The notes below the pieces were generated by a model that worked only from the letters and a program-made list of their open reading frames with translations, was not told the DNA's origin and did not search any database. From Caldicellulosiruptor danielii (GTDB lineage: Bacteria > Bacillota > Thermoanaerobacteria > Caldicellulosiruptorales > Caldicellulosiruptoraceae): DNA of 64,000 nucleotides. Within the stretch, counting starts at the first letter, position 1; each line of letters starts with the position of its first letter. The position numbers and the translations under genes are program-made. The stretch is taken from assembly GCF_034343125.1 (NCBI RefSeq), contig NZ_CP139957.1:767001-831000 (forward strand). The letters are read 5' to 3'. Positions 1 through 9,703 of this stretch are shown here, in pieces.

Positions 1-242
1 CCTCAGGGTTTTGCCTTGGAACAGGATTTAGTGTTTCAAATGCATATGAAGGTGAACTCAAGAGAAGGATAATTAAGCGAAGTCAGAAAGTAGTTATGCT
101 TATGGATACTTCTAAAGTAGGCAAAAACATGCCGTTTTCGTACGCAAGGCTTGATGAGATTGACATATGGGTTTGTGAGAAACAACTTCCTGAAGACATT
201 GAAAAGGCTGCCCGTGAAAGTGATGTTGAGATTTTATATTAA
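1..242 (+). CDS. DeoR/GlpR-family transcriptional regulator, C-terminal part
   Basis: Partial gene entering from the left edge; about 79 residues are visible, ending at TAA 240-242. The visible part resembles the DeoR-type sugar-phosphate sensor domain: a small Gly-rich segment (GFCLGTGFS), then KRRIIKRSQKVVMLMDTSK and SYARLDEID, typical of the end of DeoRC domains. The helix-turn-helix lies outside the window. It stops just before rhaA, so it is probably the local regulator of rhamnose genes. Family assignment is fair; the ligand is inferred only from the neighbour. Confidence 0.7.
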   Translation, partial: SGFCLGTGFSVSNAYEGELKRRIIKRSQKVVMLMDTSKVGKNMPFSYARLDEIDIWVCEKQLPEDIEKAARESDVEILY

Positions 243-266
243 GTGAAAAGGGAGGGAGGGTTTTTT

Positions 267-1547
267 ATGAGCTTAGATTGCGAAAAAATTCTTGCCGATT
301 ATGAAAGTGCGAAAGAGGTTTACAAAGACTTTGGTGTTGACACAGATGAAGTTTTAAACAAGATGAAAGGGATTAGTATTTCGCTTCATTGCTGGCAGGG
401 CGATGATGTGACAGGGTTTGAAGAAGCAACAAGAGGCTTGGGCGGTGGTGGAATTTTAGCAACAGGAAACTATTTTGGAAGAGCAAGAAACGGTGATGAA
501 CTCAGGTCTGATTTAGAGTTTGCTATGAGCCTTATTCCTGGCAAGCACAAGGTAAATCTTCATGCTATATATTCTGAGACAAATGGGAAAAAGGTTGACA
601 GAGATGAGCTTTCAATTGACCACTTCGAAAAGTGGATCAAGTGGGCAAAAGAAAAGGATATAGGGCTTGATTTTAATCCCACATTTTTTGCTCATCCAAA
701 GGCACAGTCTGGATACACACTCTCAAGCACAGATAGAGATGTCAGAAAGTTTTGGATAAAGCACGGGATAAAGTCAAGAGAGATTGCATCCCAAATAGGG
801 AAAGAATTAAAAAAGACCTGTATAAATAACATTTGGATTCCTGATGGGTCGAAAGACTTTACAGCAAAGAGGTATGAACACAGGAAGATTTTGAAAGAGT
901 CTTTAGATGAGATATTTACTGCATCTGTTGACAGAACTTATCTTGTTGATTCTGTTGAGAGCAAGCTTTTCGGAATTGGGTCTGAGGCATTTGTTGTTGG
1001 TTCTCATGAATTTTACATGGGCTATGTTTTTACAAGCAAGCACGACATAGCAATCTGTTTTGACCTTGGACATTTCCACCCAACGGAAAGTGTGGCTGAC
1101 AAGATTTCGTCAGTTTTAGCATTTTCAAAGAAAGTTCTTTTGCATTTGAGCCGTGGTATGAGGTGGGACAGCGACCATGTTGTTGTGCTAAACGATGAAG
1201 TGGTATCTGTTTCGCAGGAAGTAAAAAGAGCGGATGCTTTTGACAGAGTGTTTTTTGCATTAGACTTTTTTGATGCAAGCATAAACAGAATCACTGCTTG
1301 GGTGACAGGTGCAAGAGCTGCTTTAAAATCAATTCTGTACGCTTTGCTTGAACCCACACATCTTTTAAATGAAGCAGAAAATGAAGGAGATTTTGGTAAG
1401 CGGCTTGCACTTTTGGAAGAGTTCAAGACTTTGCCATTTGGTGCTGTGTGGAACAAGTTTTGCTATGAAAGTGGCGTTCCTGTTGGAAGCAGCTGGCTTG
1501 ATAAAGTAAAGGAGTATGAGGATAAGGTTTTGAAAAGTAGGATATAA
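267..1547 (+). CDS. rhaA: L-rhamnose isomerase
   Basis: Interconverts L-rhamnose and L-rhamnulose, the first step of rhamnose catabolism in the cytoplasm. The protein (426 aa) tracks the E. coli enzyme along its whole length: SLHCWQGDDV near the N-terminus, LHAIYSET, GLDFNPTFFAHP, NIWIPDGSKDF, the metal-binding region VESKLFGIGSEAF, the DLGHFHPTE block, RWDSDHVV and LDFFDASINR. An in-frame GTG at 243 is possible, but ATG 267 follows the GGGAGGGAGGG ribosome-binding site at 250-260 with normal spacing and is preferred. It lies directly behind a DeoR-type regulator and converges on another isomerase gene. Length and motifs are complete; no anomaly seen. Confidence 0.96.
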   Translation: MSLDCEKILADYESAKEVYKDFGVDTDEVLNKMKGISISLHCWQGDDVTGFEEATRGLGGGGILATGNYFGRARNGDELRSDLEFAMSLIPGKHKVNLHAIYSETNGKKVDRDELSIDHFEKWIKWAKEKDIGLDFNPTFFAHPKAQSGYTLSSTDRDVRKFWIKHGIKSREIASQIGKELKKTCINNIWIPDGSKDFTAKRYEHRKILKESLDEIFTASVDRTYLVDSVESKLFGIGSEAFVVGSHEFYMGYVFTSKHDIAICFDLGHFHPTESVADKISSVLAFSKKVLLHLSRGMRWDSDHVVVLNDEVVSVSQEVKRADAFDRVFFALDFFDASINRITAWVTGARAALKSILYALLEPTHLLNEAENEGDFGKRLALLEEFKTLPFGAVWNKFCYESGVPVGSSWLDKVKEYEDKVLKSRI

Positions 1548-1553
1548 AAGCGA

Positions 1554-1607
1554 AAAAGGCTGCAGCTTGCAAATGGGTTGTTTTAAACCGGCTGCAGCCT
1601 TTTTTTA
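1554..1607. terminator. Bidirectional intrinsic terminator
   Basis: Inverted repeat AGGCTGCAGC / GCTGCAGCCT (left arm about 1557-1566, right arm 1591-1600), with an A-rich stretch before and a T-run after. It sits between the convergent rhaA and the isomerase-like gene and could stop transcription from both sides. Confidence 0.85.
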
Positions 1608-1615
1608 TATCCATA

Positions 1616-3128
1616 TTATTTGAATGGATTTTCGTCCTTGTATAGCATATCTGCAGGTTGGTTGAATGATATGTCATCAACACACAGCATTTTCATTGCG
1701 TCAAATAGAACTTTTCCGACATGTTTGAATGCAACAGCTGTATGGTGCGGGAACCTCTTTTGAATCAGAACGTATCTGTAGAATCTTCCCATTTCTTTTA
1801 TTGCAAACACACCAATTCCACCAAACGAACGTGGGTCAACATCAATTACCTCACCCTGCGCAACGTACGACCTGAGCAAACAGTCCGCTGTTGACTGAAG
1901 CCTGAATATTGTTATTTCACCAGGTTTTATTGTACCTTCAAGTGTTCCGCGTGTGATGTCGGGTTCTTTGTCAGGTTCTAAAAGTCTGTGCATGATGAGC
2001 TGGTATCTCATCTCTGCATATTTCATGTGGCAAATTGGAGTATTTCCACAGTGGAATCCCATGAAAAGATCTGTTAGCTTGTAATCTTTGAACTTGTCCT
2101 TGTTTGCTTCATACATATCTTTTGGTACTGTGTTGTTTATGTCAAGGATTGTTGCAGGAAGCTGTGTTGCAAGAGTCACAATATATTCGCTCAGTGCCCC
2201 GTATATATCAACCTCACATGCAACAGGAATTCCTCTTGATGCAAGCCTTGCATTTACATAGCATGGAACAAATCCAAACTGTGTCTGGAATGCTGGCCAG
2301 CACTTGTTAGCAAATATTGCAAACTTGCAGCTACCGCGGTATTTTTCATACCAGTCCATCAAAGTTAGCTCATATTGAGCAAGCTTTGGTAAAATTCCTG
2401 GATGTTTGTTGCCAGTATCAAGTTCATCTTGCATTTGTTTTACAATCTCAGGTATACGTGGGTCATCTTTGTGGTTGTTGAAAGCCTCAAACAAGTCAAG
2501 TTCAGAGTTTTCCATTATCTCTATACCAAGGTCATAAAGAGGTTTTATTGGTGCATTGCAAGCAAGAAAATCCTGTGGACGTGGGCCAAAACTGAAGATT
2601 TTGAGGTTCTTTACACCTATCACAACTCTTGCAACATCCACAAAATGTGCAATCATGCTTGCGACCTCGCTGCTGTCTCCAACAGGATACTCAGGAATGT
2701 AGGGATTGAGCTTTCTAAGACCTATATTGTACGAAGCGTTTAGCATACCACAGTAAGCATCGCCACGACCGTCAAATAGGTTTTCTTGTGTCTCTTCAGC
2801 TGCTGCGACAAACATAGATGGTCCGTCGAACTTTTGTGCTTAGCATTGTTTCAGGTCCTTCCGGGCCAAAGTTTCCAAGATACACAACAAGAGCATTGAC
2901 ACCTGCTGCTTTAAGTTCGTCTAAGGCTTTTAAAACATGGTTTTCATTTTCTACTGTTGTCTTTGCTTCAAAGATGTCAATGCCAAGACGTTTGCACTCT
3001 TCAACGACTGCTTTTCTTCTCTTTTCGGAAAGTGTGACTGGGAAACAGTCTCTGCTGACTGCCACAATTCCAAGCTTGACTTCCGGTATGTTTTGCAGCA
3101 TTTTTGATATTCCCTCCCAATTGTTCAT
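1616..3128 (-). pseudogene. L-fucose/L-arabinose isomerase-like protein (COG2407 type), single-base frameshift
   Basis: Two minus-strand reading frames (3128 to about 2796, and 2815 to 1616) together give one protein of about 503 aa of the fucose/arabinose isomerase superfamily, which interconverts aldoses and ketoses using a divalent metal. The N-terminal piece has LVVYLGNFGPEGPETM, the usual entry to the active-site domain. The second piece carries ACEVDIYGALSEYIVT, FHCGNTP and the FPHHTAVAF histidine block. Removing one A from the A4 run at 2832-2835 (minus strand ACAAAAGTTC) restores a smooth join giving TKFDGPSMFVAAAEE. The start has a GGGAGGGAATATC-type upstream region. The substrate (L-fucose, D-arabinose or other) cannot be read from sequence. 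It is either a recent frameshift mutation or a base-call error. Confidence 0.8.
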
Positions 3129-3284
3129 TTTAAATCAGAAATGATTTTATAATTAAATTATATATCTTTAAACTTGTGCATACAATAAAATAATACCATT
3201 ATATTCCATTTAAAATTAAAAAATTGTTCACATACAAGTTGAGAAGTAAACTTTTCAAAATCTACTTTTAAAATAAGAACTTTT

Positions 3285-3294
3285 ATGCTACAAT
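3285..3294 (+). promoter_or_regulatory. Extended -10 promoter candidate for tig
   Basis: TATGCTACAAT at about 3284-3294 reads as TGC-TACAAT, an extended -10 box. It lies about 80 bases upstream of the tig start in the 244-base divergent intergenic region. No convincing -35 was seen. Confidence 0.4.
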
Positions 3295-3372
3295 ATCATA
3301 GTTAAAATATAACTTTTATTAGAATGACAGCAATAAAAAATTCAAAATAAATCTTTTTAAGGGAGGATTAGG

Positions 3373-4688
3373 ATGGAGTTCAAGATTAAAAAAAAGGAAC
3401 AAACAAAGCAATAATTGAAGTTGAGGTTGAGGCTGAAAAGTTTGAAGAAGGTCTTCAAAAGTCTTATTTGAAAAACGCAAAATATTTCAAAATTCCAGGT
3501 TTCAGGCCTGGCAAGGCTCCAAGGTCTTTGATAGAGAGAGCTTACGGCGAAGAGGTATTTTATGATGATGCTATTGACTATGTTTTAAATGAGACATATC
3601 CAAAAGTAATTGAAGAGAGCAAACTTGAAGTTGTCTCAAGGCCAGAAGTGGATATTATTCAAGTTGGGAAAGGCAAGAGCTTCATATACAAAGCTGAAGT
3701 ATATGTAAAACCTGAATTTGAGCTTGGCCAGTACAAAGGAATTGAAATCAAAAAGATTGAATATCCGGTTGCTGAGGAAGAGGTGGAACACGAGCTTGAA
3801 CACTTGAGAGAGGAAAATGCAAGGTTTGTTCCTGTTGAAAGGGAAGTTATGCAAGGCGATATTGTCACGATAGACTTTGAAGGGTTTGTGGATGGAGAGC
3901 CGATTAAAGGTGGTGCTGCTTCAGACTATGAACTTACAATAGGTTCGAACACCTTTATACCAGGGTTTGAAGAGCATCTTATTGGTATGAACAAGGGTGA
4001 TGAAAAAGAGATAGAGATAACCTTCCCTGAAGATTATCGAGAGCCTTCGCTTGCTGGCAAAAAGGCAACTTTCAAGGTAAAAGTGAAGGATATAAAGGTG
4101 AAAGAGCTTCCTGAGCTTGACGATGAGTTTGCAAAAGATGTCAGTGAATTTGAGACATTAGAAGAACTGAAGGCAAGCATCAGAAACAGAATTAAAGAGA
4201 AAAATGACCAAAGAGCAAAAGACGAAATGATTGACGCAATCTTAGAAAAGATTGCCCAGAATACTTCAATAGATATCCCTGAACCAATGATTGAAAATCA
4301 GATAAGTTATTATGTTGAAGATGTTGCAAGGAACCTACAGTACTTTGGCATGACATACGAAAGATACCTGCAAGCCATAGGAAAGACTGATGCTGAATTT
4401 AGAAGCCAGTTTAGAGAGAGAGCAGAGAAGGCTGTAAGAAATAACCTCATCTTGGAAAAGATTGCAAAGGTAGAGAATATCCAGGCAACAGAAGAGGAGC
4501 TTCAAAAAGAGCTTGAGAGACTTGCAAAGATGTACAACTTAGAAGTTGATAAGCTCAAAGAAAGACTTTCTGAAGATGATATTGAATATATAAAAGAGGG
4601 TATAATCCTAAATAAGGCTATAGATTTTATTTACGAAAATGCTAAAATTATAAGTGAAGAGCCCCAAGGAGAAAATCAGGAAAACTAA
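3373..4688 (+). CDS. tig: Trigger factor (ribosome-associated chaperone/PPIase), reading frame broken near codon 8
   Basis: Ribosome-bound folding factor for nascent chains. Domains: N-terminal ribosome-binding domain with signature GFRPGKAP, FKBP-type PPIase domain (about GDIVTIDFEGFVDGEP to IPGFEEHLIGM), then the helical C-terminal chaperone arms. ATG 3373 follows GGGAGGATTAGG, but its frame reads 13 codons and stops at TAA 3412-3414. The rest of the protein lies in the -1 frame and is open from 3396 to 4688. Adding one A to the A8 run 3388-3395, or a -1 ribosomal slip on the in-frame heptamer A AAA AAG (3390-3396), yields a normal start (MEFKIKKK then GTNKAIIEVEVEAEKF) of about 439 aa. A downstream TTG at 3468 would give 406 aa but cut into the N-terminal domain. 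clpP and clpX follow, the usual tig-clpP-clpX order. Confidence 0.9.
3390..3396 (+). other. In-frame A AAA AAG slippery heptamer in tig
   Basis: Codons of the ATG 3373 frame run ATT AAA AAA AAG, so A-AAA-AAG is in the phase used for -1 frameshifting in dnaX. A one-base backward slip places GGA (3396-3398) as the next codon, exactly the frame of the remaining trigger factor. A perfect 8-bp hairpin (TTTGAAGA 3441-3448 / TCTTCAAA 3452-3459) lies 44 bases downstream, too far for a classical stimulator. The alternative is a simple missing A. Confidence 0.5.
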
Positions 4689-4738
4689 GTTGAGTTTTTA
4701 ACTACTAAATTTGTTTTTTCATAGAGGAGGGAAAAGTC

Positions 4739-5326
4739 ATGTCTGCACTTGTTCCAATAGTAATTGAACAGACAAACCGTGGCGAGAGAGCATATGACAT
4801 ATATTCAAGGCTTTTAAAAGACAGGATAGTAATCCTCAGCGGTGAAATTACAGACGATATTGCCTCGCTTATAGTTGCCCAACTTCTTTTCTTAGAAGCT
4901 GAAGACCCTGACAAAGACATTTACCTTTATATAAACTCACCTGGAGGGTCTGTTACAGCCGGCTTTGCAATATATGACACAATGCAATATATAAAACCTG
5001 ATGTTTCAACTATCTGTGTTGGGATGGCAGCATCAATGGGCGCATTCCTGCTTGCGGCAGGTGCAAAAGGCAAGAGGTTCGCCCTGCCAAACAGCGAAAT
5101 AATGATACATCAGCCGCTTGGTGGTGTTCGCGGTCAGGCAACAGATATAAAAATCCATGCAGAGTGGATTTTGAAGATAAAAAACAGAATAAATAAAATC
5201 TTATCAGAGAGGACTGGTCAGCCAATTGAAGTTATTGAGCGCGACACAGACCGCGACTTTTTCATGACAGCAGAAGAGGCATTAAAATACGGTATCATTG
5301 ACAAGGTGATTGAAAGGCGTCCATAA
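4739..5326 (+). CDS. clpP: ATP-dependent Clp protease proteolytic subunit
   Basis: Serine protease of 195 aa forming the double-heptamer chamber of ClpXP/ClpCP. The catalytic triad is visible: Ser99 in GMAASMGAF, His124 in MIHQPLGG and Asp173 in DTDRDFFM. Also present are the INSPGGSV oxyanion region and the usual C-terminus [12 protein letters not shown]. The start ATG 4739 follows GAGGAGGGAAA. It sits between tig and clpX, the partner unfoldase 30 bases downstream, and is likely cotranscribed with it. Full length; no defects. Confidence 0.97.
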   Translation: MSALVPIVIEQTNRGERAYDIYSRLLKDRIVILSGEITDDIASLIVAQLLFLEAEDPDKDIYLYINSPGGSVTAGFAIYDTMQYIKPDVSTICVGMAASMGAFLLAAGAKGKRFALPNSEIMIHQPLGGVRGQATDIKIHAEWILKIKNRINKILSERTGQPIEVIERDTDRDFFMTAEEALKYGIIDKVIERRP

Positions 5327-5355
5327 ATTCTTTTTTAATTTGAGGTGATTCAAAA

Positions 5356-6657
5356 TTGGCTAAGTTTGAAGAAAAGAAACAACTGAGATGTTCATTCTGT
5401 GGCAAAACACAGGATGAGGTAAGACGACTTGTTGCTGGTCCCGGAGTTTATATCTGTGATGAGTGTATTGAACTTTGTTCTGAAATAATCTCAGAGGATT
5501 TTGAGGAAGAAGAATACAATGAATTTGATGATAGACTTCCAACTCCAAGGGAGATAAAAGAGTTTTTGGACCAATACGTTGTTGGTCAGGACCATGCAAA
5601 AAAGATTTTATCTGTTGCTGTATATAACCATTACAAGAGGATATACTACCACGACACCAAAAAAGACGATGTTGAACTTCAAAAGAGTAACATTTTGATG
5701 CTTGGACCGACAGGGTCAGGTAAAACATACCTTGCACAGACTCTTGCAAAGATGTTAAATGTCCCATTTGCAATAGCTGATGCAACAACTTTGACTGAGG
5801 CAGGTTATGTTGGTGAAGACGTTGAAAATATCCTGCTCAGGCTAATACAGAATGCGGACTATGATATTGAAAGAGCAGAGCGTGGTATAATCTATATAGA
5901 TGAGATTGATAAGATTGCAAGAAAGTCTGACAATCCTTCTATTACAAGAGATGTTTCAGGTGAAGGTGTTCAGCAGGCACTTTTAAAGATTTTGGAAGGA
6001 ACCATTGCTTCTGTCCCACCACAGGGTGGGAGAAAACATCCGCATCAGGAGTTTATACAGATAGACACAACAAACATCCTGTTTATTTGTGGCGGTGCAT
6101 TTGAGGGTATTGAGAAGATAATTGAAAAGAGAATTGGTGAAAAAACACTTGGTTTTAATGCAAAGATTGAAAGCAAAAAAGAGAAAAAGATAGGGGATAT
6201 ACTAAGACAGATAATGCCTCAGGACCTTTTAAAGTTTGGAATGATTCCCGAATTCATAGGACGCGTGCCTATAATAGTTACATTGGATGAACTTGACAAA
6301 GAAGCTTTGATAAAGATACTAACAGAACCCAAGAATGCTCTTGTAAAACAGTACCAGAAGCTCTTTGCTATGGACGGTGTTGAGCTGGAATTTGAAAAAG
6401 AGGCGTTGGAGGCAATTGCTGACAAGGCCATTGAACGCAACACTGGTGCAAGAGGTCTTAGAGCAATAATGGAAGAAATTATGCTTGATGTGATGTTTGA
6501 AATACCATCAAATGATAAGATAGAAAAGGTTATTATTACCAAAGCCGCTGTTTTGAAAGAAGACAAACCTGTTGTAATAATAAATGAGAACAAGAAAGCT
6601 CAAAAAAGGCCAAGACTAAGACAGCGTCTTCAGGAAAGAAGAGGAAATGTATCATAA
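5356..6657 (+). CDS. clpX: ATP-dependent Clp protease ATP-binding subunit ClpX
   Basis: AAA+ unfoldase of 433 aa that recognises substrates and feeds ClpP. The N-terminal zinc-binding domain has Cys12, Cys15, Cys34 and Cys37. Walker A is GPTGSGKT (about 117-124), Walker B is [10 protein letters not shown] (about 178-187), and the pore region and sensor segments such as [12 protein letters not shown] follow. It starts at TTG 5356 behind GAGGTGATT, 30 bases after clpP. A strong terminator follows, so tig-clpP-clpX form one unit. Confidence 0.97.
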   Translation: MAKFEEKKQLRCSFCGKTQDEVRRLVAGPGVYICDECIELCSEIISEDFEEEEYNEFDDRLPTPREIKEFLDQYVVGQDHAKKILSVAVYNHYKRIYYHDTKKDDVELQKSNILMLGPTGSGKTYLAQTLAKMLNVPFAIADATTLTEAGYVGEDVENILLRLIQNADYDIERAERGIIYIDEIDKIARKSDNPSITRDVSGEGVQQALLKILEGTIASVPPQGGRKHPHQEFIQIDTTNILFICGGAFEGIEKIIEKRIGEKTLGFNAKIESKKEKKIGDILRQIMPQDLLKFGMIPEFIGRVPIIVTLDELDKEALIKILTEPKNALVKQYQKLFAMDGVELEFEKEALEAIADKAIERNTGARGLRAIMEEIMLDVMFEIPSNDKIEKVIITKAAVLKEDKPVVIINENKKAQKRPRLRQRLQERRGNVS

Positions 6658-6691
6658 AAAATATTAGAATGTACAATCTGACATGAAAGTA

Positions 6692-6728
6692 AGAAGGCTG
6701 GAGAAAACTGCCAGCCTTCTTCTTTTTG
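6692..6728 (+). terminator. Intrinsic terminator after clpX
   Basis: Ten-base stem AGAAGGCTGG (6692-6701) / CCAGCCTTCT (6711-6720) with a 9-base loop, followed by a T-rich tail (TCTTTTTG). Confidence 0.85.
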
Positions 6729-6844
6729 AATTTTTTCATTTCAAAGAAGGGAATTTTGAGTTTGTAGAGAATTTAGATATTATATAAGCTGTGTTATAGC
6801 TAAAATTATAAATTTGGACTTTTAAAAAAGTCCGGTGAGAGGTT

Positions 6845-7849
6845 TTGTTGAAAATAAGAGAATATCAAGAGAATTTGGAAGAAAAGATTCTTTCACCGTA
6901 TGCAACACTTTCAAAAAATACAAAAGGAAGACAAAAACCTGAACAGAAATGCGATGTAAGAACAGAGTTCCAAAGAGATAGAGATAGAATAATACATTCC
7001 AAATCTTTCAGAAGGCTAAAACATAAAACCCAGGTATTCATATCACCCGAAGGTGACCACTACAGGACACGGCTTACACACGCTTTAGAGGTTGCACAGA
7101 TTGCAAGGACAATTGCAAGAGCACTTAGGCTCAACGAAGATTTGACAGAGGCAATAGCACTTGGTCATGATTTGGGTCATACACCGTTTGGTCATGCAGG
7201 TGAGGATATCTTAAACAAGATAACCACGACCGGGTTTTCACACAATATCCAGAGCCTTCGAGTTGTTGATTTTCTGGAAGGAGAAGATGGGCTTAACCTC
7301 ACATTTGAGGTAAGAGACGGGATTTTGAACCATGTTTGGGGGAGGACACCTGCTACTTTAGAGGGCAGGGTTGTCCAATTTGCAGACAGGATTGCATATA
7401 TCAACCATGACATTGACGATGCAATGAGAGCAGGTATATTGAAAGAAGATGACCTGCCAAGAGACTGTCTCAAAATCTTAGGATTTTCTAAGAGAGAGAG
7501 AATTAATACATTAATTAGGGATATAATAAAAAATAGTATGGACAAGCCAGAAATCTCCATGAGTGAAGATGTTTTTTATGCTATGCAAAAGTTAAGAAGT
7601 TTTATGTTTGAAAATGTGTATATTGGTTCCGAAGCAAAAAAGGATGAGAGTAAAGCCAAATATATTATACAGGCTCTTTATGAGTATTTTATGTCGAACT
7701 GTAGTGCTTTGCCTGACGATGTGAAAAAGAATATCGACAGATTTGGCAAGGAACAGGCAATAGTAGACTATATAGCCGGAATGACAGACAGGTATGCTAT
7801 GCGAAAGTTTTATGAATTATTCTTACCGTCGCCGTGGAATAAGCTTTAA
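6845..7849 (+). CDS. dgt: Deoxyguanosinetriphosphate triphosphohydrolase-like protein (HD domain)
   Basis: HD-superfamily dNTP triphosphohydrolase-like enzyme of 334 aa, the shorter type found in Firmicutes. The HD metal site is visible in RLTHALEVAQIA (first His) and ALGHDLGHTPFGHAGE (His-Asp plus downstream His), with the DRIAYINHDIDD helix supplying the last Asp. The start is TTG 6845 or the adjacent TTG 6848, behind GGTGAGAGG. It opens the dgt-dnaG-sigA group, a frequent arrangement in clostridia linking nucleotide pools, priming and housekeeping transcription. Exact substrate not readable. Confidence 0.9.
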   Translation: MLKIREYQENLEEKILSPYATLSKNTKGRQKPEQKCDVRTEFQRDRDRIIHSKSFRRLKHKTQVFISPEGDHYRTRLTHALEVAQIARTIARALRLNEDLTEAIALGHDLGHTPFGHAGEDILNKITTTGFSHNIQSLRVVDFLEGEDGLNLTFEVRDGILNHVWGRTPATLEGRVVQFADRIAYINHDIDDAMRAGILKEDDLPRDCLKILGFSKRERINTLIRDIIKNSMDKPEISMSEDVFYAMQKLRSFMFENVYIGSEAKKDESKAKYIIQALYEYFMSNCSALPDDVKKNIDRFGKEQAIVDYIAGMTDRYAMRKFYELFLPSPWNKL

Positions 7850-7936
7850 TTTTTATTAAAAATGCTAAAAGGTATTTTAAAAAATTTGTCGAAATAAAAT
7901 TAAGTTGTCTTAAAAAAATGCGAAGGTGAACATGAT

Positions 7937-9700
7937 GTGCTGGAAAGAGTTGTAGAACAGGTCCTCAGTAAGGTTGACATTGTTGATGTTGTCTCAATGT
8001 ATGTCCCGCTTAAAAAAGTGGGAGCAAATTTCAGAGCGCTTTGTCCTTTTCATCAAGAGAGAACGCCCTCTTTTTATGTCTCACCGGCAAAACAGATATT
8101 TCACTGTTTTGGCTGTGGAGTTGGTGGCAATGCTATCCATTTTGTAATGCGCATAGAAAATTTGACCTTTACAGAAGCACTAAAGGTTTTAGCAGAGAAG
8201 GCTAAAATTGATGTAGACTTTTCTCAGTCTCAGTCAGCAAAGGACAGAGCTTTGGCAAAACAAAAAGAAGAGCTAATTTCTCTTCACCATGACTGTTTTG
8301 AATATTTTCAGAGTCAGCTGTATTTGAGAAAAAACATAGATGCAGCAAGGTATGTTTTGAAAAGGGGGATAAGAAAAGAGACTGCAAAACAGTTTGGACT
8401 TGGATTTTGCCCTGAAAATAACAACTTGTATGAGATGCTCTTAAAAAAGTATTCCAAAGATATTATTGATAATAGTGGAATTTTTATTGAGAGAAATGGA
8501 AAGAATTATTGTAGATTCGAAGGCAGGCTCATTTTTCCTATATTCGATACAATGAACAGAGTAATTGGATTTGGTGGTCGTATTATTGACGACTCACAAG
8601 CACCTAAATACATGAATTCACCTGATACTCTTATATTTTCAAAGTCGAAGGTTTTATACGGTCTTAACATTGCAAAGTCAAGCAAGGAAAAAGATTTTGT
8701 GGTTGTGGAAGGGTATATGGATGTCATTTCTCTTCATCAGGAAGGAATAGACAATGTTGTAGGAGTTTTGGGTACAGCACTGACACAGGATCACAGTTTT
8801 CTTCTGCGCAGGTATAAAAATGAAGTTGTTCTCTGTTTAGACAGTGACCAGGCAGGAAGAAATGCCACGTTTAGAAGTGCTGATATACTATACCAAAATG
8901 GGCTTATGGTAAGAGTTATGGAGCTTGAAAATGCCAAAGACCCTGACGAGTATATAAAAAAGTTTGGAAAGGATGCGTTTTTACTAAAGAAACAAAATGC
9001 AATGTTTGTAATAGATTTTAAAATAAAGCAGATATCTTCTAATTATGATTTATCAAAATCAGACCAGAAGTTCAGATTTGTAAGAGAATACTTTGAAAAG
9101 ATTTTGATGCCAATTACAAATCAGGTTGAAAGGCAGGAATATATAAGGAAGCTATCACAGCTTACACAAATTAATGAAGATGCAATATTAAAGGAATTTA
9201 CCAAAAATGAAAATGTAAAACTAAAACACATAGAAAATATTCAATATTTTAAACAAGTTGGTCAAAAAAGTAATTTGTCTGAAGAAGAGAGAATCAAAAA
9301 AAATGACATAGACCTTTTATCTATCTATGTGGAATGGGCTAACAAGTCAGAAAGCATCAGAAATGCTGTTACCGAGGATGATTTTTGCACCGAGGATATA
9401 AAAATACTTTTTAATTCAATAAAAAACTTAATTAATGAGGGGATGGAATTGACCTATTCGATGCTTTTGACCTTTGTTAATGACGAGAAAGTATTATCAG
9501 AACTCACAAGTTTTTCCTCAAAAGGATTCGAAACAGAAGAAGCTGCTAAGAGAGCAATAGAAGAACTAAAAACAAACATTAATAGAATGCTGTGGTTAAA
9601 ACGTGAGATGGTAAAGGCACAAGAGAAAGGAGATACTGAAAGGGTATTGAAGTTGCAAATGCTAATTAGAAAAATTAAAGAAGGAAAGGAGGGAATTTAA
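7937..9700 (+). CDS. dnaG: DNA primase
   Basis: Synthesises RNA primers for DNA replication; 587 aa. The N-terminal CHC2 zinc motif is clear (CPFHQERTPSF then FHCFGCGVGGN). The TOPRIM catalytic core has VVEGYMDVISL, GVLGTAL and the acidic LDSDQAG motif, and the C-terminal part is the helicase-interaction domain. Start GTG 7937 follows AAGGTGAACATGAT; the nearby ATG at 7935 is out of frame. It ends three bases before sigA, indicating cotranscription and probably translational coupling. Confidence 0.96.
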   Translation: MLERVVEQVLSKVDIVDVVSMYVPLKKVGANFRALCPFHQERTPSFYVSPAKQIFHCFGCGVGGNAIHFVMRIENLTFTEALKVLAEKAKIDVDFSQSQSAKDRALAKQKEELISLHHDCFEYFQSQLYLRKNIDAARYVLKRGIRKETAKQFGLGFCPENNNLYEMLLKKYSKDIIDNSGIFIERNGKNYCRFEGRLIFPIFDTMNRVIGFGGRIIDDSQAPKYMNSPDTLIFSKSKVLYGLNIAKSSKEKDFVVVEGYMDVISLHQEGIDNVVGVLGTALTQDHSFLLRRYKNEVVLCLDSDQAGRNATFRSADILYQNGLMVRVMELENAKDPDEYIKKFGKDAFLLKKQNAMFVIDFKIKQISSNYDLSKSDQKFRFVREYFEKILMPITNQVERQEYIRKLSQLTQINEDAILKEFTKNENVKLKHIENIQYFKQVGQKSNLSEEERIKKNDIDLLSIYVEWANKSESIRNAVTEDDFCTEDIKILFNSIKNLINEGMELTYSMLLTFVNDEKVLSELTSFSSKGFETEEAAKRAIEELKTNINRMLWLKREMVKAQEKGDTERVLKLQMLIRKIKEGKEGI

Positions 9701-9703
9701 GGG

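Noticed and set aside
1022..1456. Long antisense frame inside rhaA
   Set aside because: Shadow of a real gene with no start signals; the same applies to other antisense frames in dnaG, clpX, der, gatA and rsmH.
3441..3459. Hairpin as classical stimulator of tig frameshifting
   Set aside because: It is 44 bases behind the heptamer, far beyond the usual 5-9 bases; noted but not used as support.
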